64,000 bases of DNA from Nautilus pompilius (GCA_018389105.1 JACATO010001561.1:33501-97500), one strand, 5' to 3'; shown: positions 1 through 15,336, counted from the first letter of the stretch. Made by a program: numbers and translations. The notes: a model not told the origin generated them from the sequence alone.

Positions 1-94
1 AGCAATCTTTTATCTCTCCCACCTCCCACGACTATTACCGGACTAGTGCATCTTCTATTAATTACTACGCTCCGACTATACTGTTGCTACTGTT

Positions 95-433
<339 letters not shown>

Positions 434-3400
434 CGATAATCTACTTCCAGTAGCAAGCACAAAAGAAAGCCATAAAAGACTGAAAAAGGCAGAACTCTCA
501 CCCACTCTGGAATGATGGAGATAAAGATATATTATTAGGAGGCAATAACAAGTAGATATTTCATTTTTACGTTAATAGAACAGAGGAAATAAATCTTCAT
601 ATGTATTCGGCGCAATGGGCAAAGTCTGAACTACTTAGAGCAGTGCGCTAATGTATATATCGGCGATTGCAAACATATTACGGACATAAAAGACTGTATA
701 GACGGTGGGGGCCAGAAGGTAAGCTTAAGACACTCTGTCTTCCCTGAATAGTTTGAACAAAATTCAAAATAGACAAAAAACAAAAAAATAAAAACAATTT
801 TTTGTAGAAAAATAATTCTACCAAAGAATGAAATAATCCTATGATTAACTATATTTAATATTAGAATATAAAATAATTTTAATAGTGAAAAACATTTGTT
901 TATATTAAGTTACCGGTTTAGTAGCCCCAGACGACTATGCTTATATACCGTCTCGTTCGTGCTAATATATATTTATCTAATATGTAGAAAAAATAAACTT
1001 CTAATTTCTGTTGAATTGTTCTTTCCCCCGTGTACTAAAGTTTAGGCGCCAAGTTTTGTGTACGAGTCCTTTAACAACTATTTTTCTCCTCATTATATCG
1101 TCCAAAACGATAACAGAACATATTTTCTTATAATTAAGTTCCTTCTGACTAACATCAATATCTATGTACTGATTACTATAGGCAAAGGTTTTCTTGACGA
1201 ACACGTGATCGGTCCATCACCGACAGCGCACCTCAACCATGTAACCCGTACTGCTATAATACCGAAAAAGTACTGATTGTTATGTTTTTATTTTTCTTAA
1301 AACACTAAGAGCGCTTTTCTCGATTCTCAGCTTATATATTTTCTGCCCATCTGGTCGTGCTGCTGCTGCTGCTGTTGTTGTTCTGATGCATCATGTGCTC
1401 TGTCTTTGTCTGACAGCTCTATAACGCGCCGTCTCAGCAGCGTACTCGTTTGTCAAAGGTAATAACCTATCCATTCGTCGTTTTTTTTCTCCTGTCTTCC
1501 ATTCTCGCTTTTTCCTGTCTGGAACACAACTCATTTCTCTAGCAAAGCCACCATTCCAACCCAGCGCAGGTGGTCGGGCCGAGTAGTTCGTGACCAGTCC
1601 ATGTTTAGGTCGCCTTTGGCTTTTTACAATCCACGATCGATTTGCGCAATAAAAGCATCTGATATCCGAAATGGAAGCAAGCTGTGACCAGATCATGTTT
1701 ACGGAAGACGACCTTCTACATGTTTAAACTAATTTGGAAATGGCACGGAGCGATGGCATTACAGACTCGTGCACCAGCACCAGGCCGAGCGTTGCGTGAT
1801 TTGCGAATATTTGCCGCGAGGAAAAGAATGGTTGTCTTCCTAAACAATTCCACTAATTAAAAAATAATTATATAATCTCGCCGATATCGAACTAGTAAAT
1901 ACTAGTTTAGTTTTTTCTTTGCACTAGTGGAACAGCCGAATAAGTAGCTAAACCCGTTATAAAAATGCGAAAATAGTACGACTTTATACGGTTTCCTGCC
2001 ACAGCATTTACTCGCAGAAACATTGTCTTTTGTTTCCACATTTCTTATAAAAGAGAAGACAGCTGGTTTATCTCCCTTTTTGGCTTCAGGAGATATTTTG
2101 GTATATCTCTGTATTTTACATGCAAGCGTCCAAATTCTCTGCGGAATGAACGAAAAGCATCCTTCCTGCTCAGTGAACACGACAAGCGCGACTCCGAACC
2201 TTTGCTTGTATTCTTCATGCCCGACTGAGATGCACGAGACTAAAGTTCATCATTGCTTTACTTTAAATCGCCGGCATAAATAACAAGCCAATTTTGGTAT
2301 TTCCTGCTTTCCATATCTATATATCACGTAAATATCGCGTAAAAACGGGTCCTTTGGTTCTTTGTATCCGTCATGCGAGAAAATGTAAAGATATCTTTTT
2401 GTCCGGTGATCAGGGTATCTTTTCACAATATTGAGATCTGCCTCTCAACCTCGGAAACAGCTGGCAACCCCCATCGCAGTACCAGAGTTTGAAGCCAATC
2501 ATCTTTATATTTGTGGTGTAACAGCATAACAGTCAAAAGAACCAAAAACGTAAAAGAAATTATCAAAATTTAGATACAGGTGGCGTGCTACCTCAACGGT
2601 CCATTAAAAGCTATATACCTAATGACATCTCCGCATCATCTTAAATTTTTTATAACATATATCGTTTTCATATTTCGTGAATGCATGAAAATGTATATTC
2701 TGTAGGTCTGATGTTGAGCAAATATCGATATGGGCCTTGGTGGCTCACTGAAGAAGCATTTCGTCTCTGATGCAGTTTCTCTAGTTTAATTTTTCTAAAA
2801 ATATTTTAAGTTTAAATGATTTTATTTAAACTAACATAGTTATTTTTAGATGCAACTGATGAACCGTTCAATAAATTCGCGTGATTCCTGAGTCTACACA
2901 GCGGTTCTTTCAATACCTGACTGAAAGTGAGAAGTGGAAAAGTTGTTATTTTGATATACTTATCTTAAAGGCTTCTTAAACATCAGTTAATTATTCTGTT
3001 TCCCTTAACTGAGATAAAAATCTTGTAAAATAAAGCTTAGTAGATGACTTGCATCTTTATGGTTTTCAAGTTATCTTAATTTCAATTCTGATAAAATCTT
3101 AGTTTAAAATAAATCGCTGCTGGCATAATGTCAGGAAATGGAAAAATGATCCAATCAACTGGATTTATGAATGGGCTCGACGGAATATAACATTTAGCTT
3201 CAGAAAGAGAGGCTGATATTGTTAGAAATGCTGGCTGGATCGCTGTTATATTAGCTCCTTTATTTCGTGTGTTTAAGAAGGAAGGTGTAACCACTGAATT
3301 TCAAAATATCGGCTCTCTTATGCTCCAAATTCATTGCGACCGCCAATAATCGTTTTGATATGGCAACAACAGCATCGTTGTGCAACGGTTTTGCTCTCAC

Positions 3401-6213
3401 CTGATCATACTGAATGGACAGGTTGCCTGACGGACGCCGTTCGTGTTAAATGTGAACAAATGCTGAGCTTCTCCCAGTGCAACATAAATATCAACAGGCT
3501 CTTTTCATATTGGCAGTCCGTAGTTTAGACAGAGGGGTCAGTTATTCACAAACCGACACTCTCTGGACGAGCAATGTTCTGATCCAGTGATTTATTTTAA
3601 GCAACTGTCAGTCACCATCAATCTGGAACTATGATACGCGAAGACAAAGAAGGCCTTTCATTCACTGATGGGACACCTAAGATCCGCCGGTGTCGTTCTT
3701 TCCTTTCTCCTGGCTGTGAACCGTTATGGTGCCTAGACCATAATAACCGCGTCGGATGCATGTTTTCGAGTGTTTGCTTGGTTGTTGCTCTTTCACGGCC
3801 GAACCGTAGCACCCGGAGGCCCAAACTATAATGAAGATACCTCGGGATCAATGGCAGGGTCCAGGGGCAACAGAGCCTGGCCTCAAAGGCCACCTTTCAA
3901 ACTCATAGAAGGTTAAGAAATGTACAGCATCAATTAAATGTTCATCCAATGACTGTGCGGGGCCGGGGAGAGGGTCATACGTCCACAAACACCAGAGGGT
4001 GGAGTCCCAGCTCCCACCAAATAACGAAACGAAAACGTTACCACACTGGACGAAAAATGATCTTTCGATTAATTTTTTAATGAACAACATAAAATCCAAA
4101 GGGTCATCTTCACGTACTATTTAGATAACGTCGCCTGGTGAGCGCCACGAGGCAGATCGAAGGTTTTCCGCCATTCGGCGAAGATGGCCTTCGGTTCGGC
4201 TCCGGCTTCGCACTACAGAAGTGTTCACGCCAAGTGAGTGCATTAAAACCCCACGAGTTCGTCAGTAAAGAAAACAACGACAACGACAAACCGACCTTGA
4301 CCTCTCGATCGCTTTCACCGTAAGAAATAAACACGATACCGAACATCACGTAGAAAATAAGGACAACCGAGAGATTCTATTCCCTGCTTACTGCTGGGTG
4401 GTGGTGGGGGTATTTGTGTAACCGTTGTCAGCTGGTGTTGCTAGACAGTTGTAAATGTTTCTCGGTGGTGAACCTGTACTGACGGTACACCATCAGTTCC
4501 ACCATCACCCGGGCCTTTGTTTGCCCCAACCATGAAAACATCAATCATAGTTGTTGGAGTCATCTTAACACAGAAACTCAATAACATATCTACAGCTTGT
4601 TGACACATATATCGCATTAACAGTGTTATTCGGGAGTAGAAGTGTGAAAATATTTTTAAATCGGACAGCTGAGGTGCGTGAAAGTCGGGGAACCCATTAG
4701 AACTCCTCACCACCTTTCTCTCTCTCCCCCCACTCTTTTCTTTACGCGGCCAGGCGATCGCGGGCCTAAAATTCGATAAAGTGAAATCTCGTCAGACTGA
4801 CCATTCATGTCAGTTGCAATCGCGAGACCTTCACGATACGGCGACCATTGTCTGTCGCCTCACGCTCCTGCTCAGCTGACACGTCAGCTGGCACACAAGT
4901 GAACTTAGAGCGGCGATTAGGGAAATGTAAGTGGATTGTTAAAATTAATGATGCTATATTAGCCTGCACTAAAACGCAATTCCTTGACAGTTCGAGTACA
5001 AATACTTATTATCCATCACCAAACAACAATCCCCACGTGGCTTAATCGGCGCTCGATCGTTTTTGCTAAAAGCTCGTCTGAGCTATAAAAGGTGGATAAA
5101 TTCATTAACCTTCCTTCCCTACCTGTAAAAAAAGGCCGAGAGTGTCATCTGTCTCTATAGCCTCGTTCTGCACGGCCTATTGATCTTCAGGACACCTAAA
5201 TAAATGACCACGATTACATGGGTCTTCTGTAACGGCGGGATTTTTGCATAAAAGCAATTTCCCATTAACTGCAATGTCTGGTATCTCTCGGCAGCTTCTG
5301 AATTCTTCGAAATTTACCGCCTCAATTCTCTTATTTTCTACGCATTCCGAACCATTTTACTTGTTTCTGAGAGACAAAAAAACAACCGGAAAATTAATGT
5401 TTTGTTGTTTATCTCTTTATCGGGGGGGAGGGGATATGTTAAATAAATATACTTATCTCACGCAGCGTGAATATCTGTTCTTTAGTGAGTTAGTGAATTA
5501 TCGATCAGAGACGGTGAAACATTAATAAGTCATCTCTGTTAATTATTGCTTTATTTGGCGGAATATAATCCCATTAATCATTTACAATTAATGCGAAAGA
5601 AAGGTGAAGTAAAACTTTGTGTTTGTATCGGTTTTACTTGTCTCGCTGAATAGAGCCGAGTTAGCAAAGTCTCACCGGGTATCGGCCAAAGGCTCGGGAC
5701 CCTCACAGAATTCCGTCTGTGTGTTCAAACACTATTCCAACTTATACACGCACGCGCGGATTCCTCAAACATTCAGAAAACCTTTTGCATAAATTACTCT
5801 AACATGTCCAAGAATCGCTTGGAGTCGCTTTGACTACTCAAAAGTTCATTAGCACCTTACCAAATTAAGGTCGTTGTGCTGTATATTAGCAGTAAACGAG
5901 GGGACTTGTTCTTTTAACTTACCAGTGAAGTGTCATGATGAAGGCAACCTAAACGCCAATCTCGAAAAGGCTACAACATGTGAGGGAAACGATGTAACCT
6001 ACTATATATATAATTATGGGATCAAAAAACGAGTATAAAGAGAACATGTGATGGAATTGCATTTTCTGTGTAAAAAAATTAAATAGTCCACAGTCCAGTC
6101 ACGTGTTGATATAGTGGACTGTGATTGGTTGTCATGCAGGCAGTCAGAAAGTAGCCACACCTGCAGAAGGAAAATAAAAGTATAGGCAGCGATATTGTAG
6201 TGCGGTGAAAACT
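434..6213. other. AT-rich unassigned DNA
   Basis: No gene, transposase or RNA was recognised here. There is a short CTG/TTG triplet run at about 1359-1382. Open frames are short and have no recognisable domains. A 9-bp inverted repeat (CACAGTCCA...TGGACTGTG) lies at about 6088-6120, just before the Tc1-like relic, and could be part of its 5' terminal region, but I could not match it to a 3' partner. Confidence 0.6.
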
Positions 6214-7050
6214 ATGGCTCCTGGGAAAGAAACATCAGATGAAAATCTATAAAAATAAAAGTTTTAGTTAGTAAAGGCTACTCCAAGCAGTTCTACTTCA
6301 TGTTTCAGAAGTAGATGTATGCAAGACTGAGGATGGTGCCTGAAAATAGTACTGTTGACAATAGACACGTTAGAGAAAGAGAGCCCAAACTCGCAGAAAG
6401 TGATGCTAAGTACCTCAGGGTTTGTTCTGTATGTGATAGGTCACCAGCCAACAGAGATCTTGTGAATGACCCAGCTGCAAGTTTGGGTACTAATGTTTCT
6501 TCAAGAACAGGAAGTTACACGTTAGCGTGAAGTGGTCTCGGTTGTGTATCTGCGTAGAGAGCCAACCAAACACAAAGGCTAAAATGAGCAGCAGAGATGA
6601 AACAGTAGGATGACCAAACCTGGATGTAAGTGCTCTTTTTTACAGGTGAGTAAAATTTTCAACTGATTGGCAATAATCAACGGCGAAGGCAGACCGGGGA
6701 GTGGTATAGACGTCAGGATACAACAGCTAAAATGAAGCAGGGATGGGCAAATCGATAAAATACAGGTGTGGAGTTGCATATCAGCCAGGAACGTTGGAGA
6801 TTTGCAGAGATCACAGGAATACTGACTGCGACAGGTACAGGCAGGTTTTCGTCCATCAAGCCATTCCCTCAGGAAGACATCTCATTGGGCGGCCAGCATG
6901 TCGGTGACGCCAACCATAGGGCCAGAGTGGTGAAGAACTATCTAGAGCGTAAAGAGGCTGATGGACCACTGCAAAAAACCCTGATATGAACATCACTGAG
7001 GCCATATGAGGTTGTACAGCTTATCGAGATGAGAGAACCCTAGAAAACTC
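6214..7050 (+). pseudogene. Tc1-like (IS630/Tc1/mariner) transposase relic
   Basis: This is a broken Tc1-type DDE transposase read over several frames. An ATG at 6214 opens MAPGKETSDEN, a usual N-terminal start for this family. About 6330-6530 then shows a helix-turn-helix region with DLVNDPAASLGTNVSSRT. Later frames give a SCISARNVGDLQ segment (6765-6805), corresponding to the conserved WGCIS..GVGDL core, then RARVVKNYLERKEADG (about 6915-6965) and NPDMN (about 6980), which corresponds to the family's SPDLNPIE. Several stops and frameshifts interrupt it, so it is not functional. In an intact element the protein is about 340 residues, and the span here is close to full length. Terminal inverted repeats were not delimited. 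Confidence 0.82.
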
Positions 7051-10000
7051 TGCAAATTTTCTAGTTTGCCCTGTATCCAAATTTAAGTAGTCAGGGGTCA
7101 TTATGTATGAATTGCTACACACACATAAGTTGTGATTGTCGGTTGTGTGTCACTACTGATCCAACAACATTAGGGACTTCACAAGGGACATAGTGTTTGT
7201 AAAATCAGTTTATCCATCAACTCAGCGCGTGGATCTAGATGGTCCTCCGGCTGTTTGTCGAATGACAGGGTTTTGTATAAAAGAAAGAAACAGCCAGAAA
7301 GCACAGCTCTGGCTTCAAGAAGATCATGGAAAATCGAGTTAGCAGAGAAGCAACACAGTCTGACAAGTAACAGTCGGGCTACATCAGCGGACAGGACGGG
7401 TTTATTTCCACTTGGCCAAGGCCATGAGCGCTGGTGCTATTGTGAGCTTCGGTTGTAGGGTCTCCCCTGCGAAACCTTGCCTCAGGCCGACGTCCGTTTG
7501 TATTGGCACCAAGACTATCGTGACCGAGGAATCAGCCAGTGAAAGAAAGTTACGAATGAGACTTCCCACATATTTCTCGGCTATCCCAATCTCCTGATCT
7601 CAGCTTCATAAGTAGCTGTGTGATGTCTCAGAGTTCATCCACAGCTGCCTTCTTTTCTGGACCGACTACATGCGATACTTATGGACCAATAGTTAGTTAC
7701 ACATACTGCCGGGTCGTTTATCTAGTGCAATCCATACCATGACGTTTTGAAGCTGTAATTCTAGTCAAACGTGGTTCCCTCCCGCTATTAAGATCGTTCT
7801 CTAATTTTTTTTCGCCAAAAAGAAAATGTATATATACTTGCCTACTGTCTCTACCATTATCATTATTCATATATTGAATTAATTAAATAATTTTAATATC
7901 AGATATTTATAAATAAGTATTACGCCACTTGAAAACGTATAATCGTTTCTGTACTCTCGGGCACGCAGACGATGTAGTTCGTGTTTAAATCTCTCTTTTT
8001 TTAAAAAAAAAATGTTTCTCATTAACTGATTTCTTTTAAATACACTTGCAGTCACAAATGTGCACCGACTAGTGGAAATGGAAAAGAGGTTATCTTGATT
8101 AAAATGTATTTTGTGATTAATATCAACTTATTGTAACCAGTTTTGTCATGTGTATACTCCCCAACAATGCTATGCCAATATGCAAACAACTCTACTGATC
8201 GTATAGCTGTATAGTATATGGAAGAGTTTATTGGTGATTCCACAGTTATAGCCATCATTGCATACCGAAAAAAAATACAAACCATAAGGACCTTTTGTTA
8301 CTGGTGCTGCCACTACTACTCTTTGCCTAATGAAAACACAAGTAGAAAAAGCACGAGATTTTGCGGTAGAATTAACACAGCAAAAACGTTTTACCTGTAA
8401 GCCGTGACTGTAGTGGCAGTCTGTAGATTTGAGAGTTAACTATTATGAGATGTAAAGGCTCGAAGATGTCGTACATCCAGTAGGTCTAAAGCATTCCACT
8501 GGTGAACAGTAATCCATAAGTTAAGACCTGCCTTACGAAGCAATTTACTAATTAGGTAGTCTCTGAAGTATATTCTACTAGCACTCTCATTAGCTCTTTA
8601 TAGACAGTTCTGATTCCTGATGTACATGTACAAAGATCTGCTTTAAAATAATGTTGTTCGGAGTCGACACTGACAGAGTATAACTTCAATAGTTCTTCTA
8701 ATGATTAAATTGGATCAGACACCTAAAAGGACTTTAAAGTGACGTAATGTTTACGTGACCAGGCAAACGTCGGCGCAGCGTCGGAAACAATTCAGTTTCC
8801 TGCTTGTGCCGATAGTAAATCATAACAGAATCTGTGTAATGATGGCATTGATAATAAATCCCAAAAATGACTTTCAAATCCATTTCCTTGTTTTATTTAC
8901 TTACTGAGAAAACGTTTCTTATAGCAATTTACACAGTTTTTAAAAATTTGAAAGCGTTCTTTCTTGACTTGCAGTTTATTTCAATAAATGAATGATGTAT
9001 TTTCTGCCACGTCTTGCTGACATTGGTCGTTTGAAAAATTAGCCAATGGGAAGACTTGTTCTACTAAAGCAGAATTAGGTATAATATGAGGGCTTTATGG
9101 TCACCACCCCGATAACGTAATACTGAACCAGAAAGATTTTATATATCAATAAAAATGATCTTCTGTAACTTTAAAATTGTAAAATAAAAAGCAGTTTTTA
9201 ATTATAGTAATTATATATATGCTCGTCTGCATACATTAATCATTGAAGACTTGTTAGTAATGTAGTTTGATCGTTTTTGTCCACATCTCTCAAGAAATTA
9301 TTTTTCTTTTCCCTCCTATTGACTGCTATGGCTACAGATCAGATGGACGCACTCAGTCTAATGTACACAGATTTCTTAAATATTACGCAGGATTTTTTAA
9401 AGAAAAGGAAACAAAAAACATCGGTTCTCTTAAACAGCCGCCGGCCTGTACATAACAGCTTTAATTGACCATCTAGACACTATTGTTTCTGGCGTAGGTT
9501 ATAAACATCCAAAACACGTCTGCCCTTTACAAATTTCGTTTGAACTCGATATCTATTGAAAATACTCTTTTCACATAATGCCGAGAATAGGATTAAAATT
9601 CATGTGCGACTTTACCAGATTGCTGTTCACTGCAGAGGCCATTGTCAAAATAATGGCTGCAGACAACCACCACCAAACTACCCGTATGTCATTTTTTTTT
9701 AAAAAACTAAAGCTATATACTTAATGACCGTGATAGTAATCGAGTCTTTTGATTGCAGGTAAGTTAACGCTCCATATCAGCGCAATAAGCAACGTTAAAA
9801 AATAGCTAAAAAGGTGTTCACTGCGACTATTGTTTGAACCGTTCATTCACCAACCAGCCGTCTATGCTGTCATTGTGCTACGTCAACGACCAACCGATTA
9901 TCTCCCTGCGATCTGCACACCCACTCTGCTAATCTCCATCCTGCCCTCAATTGTGCTCGACAACCCGCAGGCTTTTATTGCCGGACATCAGCGACTACGG

Positions 10001-13000
10001 GACACATTAACAACACCGTAATTGCATCTGTATTAAAAGCCGATCTGATTACTTCAAAGAAAAATAACTAATGACGATGATGTGTGGATGGTTGATAGTT
10101 TTCCCTCGCTGTCTCGTGCCCGGACTATCTCTAAGTTGTCGCCGTTAATTGTTCTTTATTAAAAATTCGATAAAAAACTATTTTATCTTAATTTTTTTCT
10201 TTTAATTGACGCATTAATTACTCGCCGCACCAAGTCCGGAATACTAACTACGAGAGACAAGATTTTGTTTTCATGCTGTAGATTTTATTACATTTGGATA
10301 ATAAGATAAAACTACGCACCTGAAAATGTATTAATAAACTAATACAGTTTTGGGTGTTTTCTGTTGATAATAAAAAATAAGAAGTTTTGTAAATGACATC
10401 CACAAAGCTGAAGCATCGATTAATCCACAAAGGCTACTACTGTTAACTCTGCTATTCTTGGGTATAACTCTGGAGACAAGCGAGACGGTAAACTTTAGTT
10501 TTGCACGTCAAGGAATCTTAGTTTTTGACTGGCTAAATTGTTTTAGAGGAGTTTCTTGTTCTAATCGTTTCCGATGTGCGACAAATAGAAGAAAACATCA
10601 GAAAAGGCTTTAATAAGCATGTTTGAATGCTGCTTGAATTTCTAGAAACTAAGTCTAAACACAAGGTCACACGTACTACCATGGAAACAAGGTAAAGTAA
10701 CTTCCTCAACCCCGAGTTTTTCCATCAGCAGATCACTTAGCCACTATAATCTTCCTTAATACTACGACACCTGGTGACTTTTTTTTTATTAAACCTAGCA
10801 ACAAAATATTTTAAAGGCATCTGAGGGTAAACTGAAGTAAAGGTAAAAGCTAATTAGCTTCAGCTAATCATCACTAGCACAGACACCTCTTCCAACCCGG
10901 AATGGGGAGAAGGACATTGTCTATTCTAATTTCGCACTGGAGAGGAAGCTGCCTCCTGCAGCGGGAGAGATTCGCTCATTAAGGAAGAAGAATCATCGAT
11001 AGCATCACTCGCCTGTTGTTGGTGTTTTGGTTTTGTCTCATACAATTATAGAACTTTGCTTGTTTGTATAAACAAATTATGGATTTGATTACAATATGAA
11101 AATATGCTACAAAGCGTTACAACGGCCTCACTTGAATGTTATCGGTTGTTTGGAAGAAACAAAATTGATAATTACTCTTTTCTTTTTTGACGAAAAGGAA
11201 GACAGTAACTTCAAACAGTCCATTTTCGATTTATACGGCAGTTTCGTTTCGTTTTGTTTTTGTCAATGCGTCAAAACAGCAGTTGTCGTCATTCGGCGTT
11301 TACCGAGACACACTGTATTCTCCATTAAAAAGATTTATCCGGGGTAAAACTCACCAGAGACGTTTTTACGTGTACGCCGACTCCATCTCAGCTCCACGTC
11401 ACGTGCGCTGATATTCCCCTGGTGGTCGTAAATGCAGCAAAAAGCATGGAAGGAAAGGACCATTATCGCTTGCATATTTTGTCGAATCGCACGGCGTGCA
11501 GTGTGTTTTTTTCTTGGAAATGGATTTATCACAGGGGAAATAAACTCTGCACAATTTTCTAAATTGAATGTCTTCATGTCCCTCGCCGATTTCAATGTTC
11601 GGGTGTCTGTTAGTATTGCTGAAAGGTTCCGTCTCATGGTCACGTGTAATAATGATCAGTTACATGCACAAACTCATACATTACAGATGAAATATCATAT
11701 TTTTACATGGGATTGAGTTAATTTTTATTTCGCTGACGCTCTTTATATTTGAAAGAAAAACAAATATTTGTCCAATAAGAGATTTTGGCGAAGTTTTTAA
11801 GAAAACATCAGTTGTTATCACTGTGTTTAATCAGAATTCTATTCAATGCCGCCAGATGTCCTGCATGAGGGAGACGATGGAGCTTTGCTAGCACACCTGA
11901 GAATAAAAGTGGCAGGGATTTATCATTTGGCTCCCCCTCCTTCTTATGGCGGGTCGGGTGCTTCTGTTACTGGTGGTTACTCCCGCTCACGATACTCGCT
12001 TTTACATCTGTTAATACGTAAATAATACGTCGATTAATATCTTCCTATGTTTAAGTTGCGGTTAATTTCAAGACTAGCTCGCTTTCCACCAGTTATCCTC
12101 TGTCATCACCAGTTCACTCTACAATGACAAAATTGCATGAGGTCGTCCCTATGAGAGGTAACCCAGACACACCACGCATTTCCTAGGGTAAGAAGAAACG
12201 TTTCCAACGTTGTTTTCTTTAGTTTAGACCTTGCAAAGAGGCAAAAAGCCATCATAACTTATGCAAAGATCCCTAAGAAAAAGAAATTGACATCAATATG
12301 ATTCATAAATTAATTAATTAATACTATCACTATTGACTACTTTTAATGGTATTTCCATTACTGAAACGTCTCCCTTCCGAAAATTTCATGACTTCTAGAT
12401 GGCGTCACCGGGCTCCTTTTTTTGCAATTGGAAAAGACTGAGCTTCCATCTTATCCCCCCTTTTTTTTTGCATTGGAGTGATTAGTAGTGTTGTTTTAAG
12501 AAGTTTCAGACTGGTACCGCTCCGTAATTAGTCCGACCAGTAAGTTTAACTTGACTCCATTTCTAACATCGAAACGTTGCATCGTAAAGAAACATTTATG
12601 ATAGATTACGCAACAGCAAAAGCGGTTGAAAAAATATAGGAGTTACAGTAGATTACACCTTAAAATGTTAAAAGAAAGGTATAGGTGTCCATCTAAAAGG
12701 CACTAGGGTCTTTGGGCTAAGGAAGTGTTGGTCTAATACTACGTCCTAAAGCAGTTCTAGTTCCTATTGGAGTGTGCGGTTGAGCCATTATATTACATAG
12801 AAAAACATTTAAGAGAGAATGACTAGCCTCAGCAATACGCGTAATCTCAGCTGTGCCGAACGACTAAGGGTTTTTCAGTTCCCTATTTTGGCCTACAGTC
12901 ACTTGCATGGTGAAGTTTGTTCTTTATACTATAGTCATATCACGTATCTTTAGGGGTTCATAAGTATATAAGATAAATGTGAAGCATTTCTGATTAGACA

Positions 13001-13974
13001 TCAGGAGACGTTTTTGTTTTCTTATATCTGCCTGGAATACCTTAGTAAAGGAGGAAGCGGAAAGAGTTGTAATTTTATATTATTTTTAATACACAAAATC
13101 CCACTTTATTAGCAAAGGGACTTTATATACATTTTAGTAACTTTCCATTCCTCTATCTCATGACTGAATCGACCACCACGGCGGCGGATACAGTTACATT
13201 ATAAATTGATATCTTCATTTTGCTTTTTTTTTTTTTTTTTATCAGTAGTTTAAAACCGTTGATATTTAGAATTGCGAGTCTAGAAGCCGGGCAGCGAACA
13301 CTTCATCGATTTAATAGTTCGATTATTCTGTACGGACAATAAACTATTGAAAAAAAACAAAGCATATTCAGGAAACAGATTCATATTCGAACAAAGTACA
13401 AAGTATGAACATCGTCTTCGTAGTGTTTTTGATTCTGCATGGAATTTAATTTATACATCAACAAGAACAAAATCTACCATTAATTAATATATTGCTCGGT
13501 AGAAATAACCCTAATTATAACTTAAATTAAATTAAATTAGGAATGCAGCAGGCCATAGGTCATTTTAGTTAATCCTCATATATAAATGCAAATGATGCGC
13601 TACCATCAGCAGGAAATTAAATAAAAGTCCGTCTTTGATGGCTGGCTTCAGCATCTGTGGATATCAAAGTCGAAGAATATAAATGTATTGTACAGTTTTT
13701 TTGTTTCAACTAATCTATTAAATTTTTTTGCAATGTTTGAAAATGATTTTCACTACAAAGTATGAACAGTAAAAGAAGAGAGAGATAGATTTTTAAAGTT
13801 CTTTTCCGTTTATACTGAGGAGTGCAATTTGTGCAGTCAATGAAATATCCCGCATTTTATGTATAAATCAATTTATTAGTGAATGTACCTATAAGAATAC
13901 AAACATTAGAAAATCCATACATGCAAAATGATTTCTTTTGAACTTGCCACACACTTTTTATCAAAATATTATAT
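7051..13974. other. Unassigned non-coding DNA
   Basis: I saw no convincing exon, transposase or RNA here. Short open frames, including one at about 9277-9468 that resembles a signal peptide but lacks an ATG, are treated as chance. T-rich homopolymers (for example near 13226-13242) and AT-rich stretches are common. Confidence 0.6.
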
Positions 13975-13977
13975 ATA

Positions 13978-14056
13978 ATAAAGCGCCGATTATCCGGATT
14001 AATTTGGAGCAGGGTATGGTCTGGTCCGGATAATCGGAAATCCGGATAATTGGACA
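13978..14056. repeat. pogo/Tigger-type terminal repeat
   Basis: The sequence contains CGATTATCCGGATTAA, and further on an inverted counterpart GGATAATCGG followed by TCCGGATAATTGG. This GGATAATCGG style of terminus is typical of pogo/Tigger elements. It lies about 370 bp beyond the 3' end of a pogo-type transposase relic on the minus strand, so it is probably that element's 3' terminal region. Confidence 0.6.
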
Positions 14057-14421
14057 TTATAAAAATATCGTATGCTGCAATACCGTGAGGTAGATACATA
14101 CATACAGTATATGTATCTTAGACGTATATTTTTCAATATTATTAATACAGCTAATACAATAAAAATCATTTAAGGAATAAGTAATAAATGATTCAATTTA
14201 CCTGTGTAATGTACACTCTTTAAACTGACTACCAGCAGTGAGTACAGAAGTGTTGAGTGACTGATAGCTGGTTTAAAGAAGACTTCCCTTTCTTGAAGCC
14301 AGATCTCGCAATATTTCCAAATACAGCAAATGGACAGTCACACTCTTCCTGCCCCTTCAACCACGTCACTGCAGTGTCCAGGCATTTGCCCCTCTCAATC
14401 TATCCTCAGCATCTTCCTTAT

Positions 14422-15336
14422 TATTTCTCTTGAGTTTCTTCCCCTTCTTCTTGTGAAACGTCTACGATCTTGTCTGTTACGTGTTGATGGCCAGGGTCAT
14501 AAGCGTATTTACAGAAGTCACTTTCGGCGGGAGGAATACACCGTAACCATCCCCTCATCGCGGTCCAGAGTTCAGCTGAGGGATGAGACGGAGCATTGTC
14601 TACAAATAGCAAAAACTTTTCCACTTTCCAATTTTTTTTTTTTTTTTTGGAATTCCCTAAATTCGGGAATAAAGGTTTTGTCGTACCATTCCAGAAACAT
14701 TTGAGCGTCTTCTTCCTGATTGTTGAAAGCAAAATGTAAAGTTTTCACATCCCTGAATGGCCGAGAGCAGCTTGTGACATTCCGCTGCCATCAGCACCTA
14801 CCGGAACCGTCTCCCTCCGTCCAGACGCGCTGTAGTCAGGCACAGTCGCCCTTTCCCCTGATCCAGCGTTTTTTTGGGGGGGGGTGGAGAGAGTTTTCTA
14901 GCGAAGCCCAGTTTCCTCCGCATCACAGATGAAGTCGGTATCGTACTTTCCTCCGCGAATTAGCAATTTGTCTTTTAACAAAAGTATCCACCCCTGCACA
15001 CGTCACCTGAAAGCCCTGTTCCACGAGGTTCCAGTTCAGGTGTACCATCTGTAAGTCTTACCCTAACCTTCCACGACGAGCAGGGTCTGAAACGGGCCGA
15101 CGGAATTCCGGCTTTTGTAAAATCCGCATGAAAGCAGCATCGGCCGCCCTCATCTGCTGGCTCCTTCACCGCTTTCCGCGCCCAACTTCCGTCTCCAAAT
15201 CAGGGAAAGAATTTAAGAAAAAGCAAATATTTAATATTGCTGAAGTTCTGCTGACAGATTTACCTGTCTTTAACCTGTTTGCAATGTCCACTTTGTCATT
15301 CAACGAAAGAACCTTTCTTCTGCGTTTGGTAGACAT
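14422..15336 (-). pseudogene. pogo/Tigger-type (CENP-B-like HTH + DDE_1) transposase relic
   Basis: The minus-strand reading begins at an ATG at 15336 with STKRRRKVLSLNDKVDIANR, the N-terminal CENP-B/pogo helix-turn-helix. Downstream frames include LLFVDNAPSHPSAEL at about 14575-14625, which holds the second catalytic Asp and the DNAPSHP signature of the DDE_1 family used by pogo, Tigger and jerky-like proteins. The distance between the two motifs is shorter than in intact proteins and there are frameshifts and stops, so internal sequence has been lost. The C-terminal part after the DNAPSHP block is not recognisable. The element belongs with the GGATAATCGG repeat at about 14 kb. Confidence 0.8.

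Noticed and set aside
3618-4349. Overlapping 60-90 codon frames on both strands near 3.6-4.3 kb
   Set aside because: Neither strand shows a known domain or splice structure. A short hairpin (TTATGGT...ACCATAA near 3724-3742) is too small to interpret.
9277-9468. Signal-peptide-like frame (a hydrophobic start followed by a basic tail)
   Set aside because: Its first codon is TTG, not ATG, a stop lies just upstream, and the first real ATG is beyond the hydrophobic stretch. No acceptor gives it an upstream exon.
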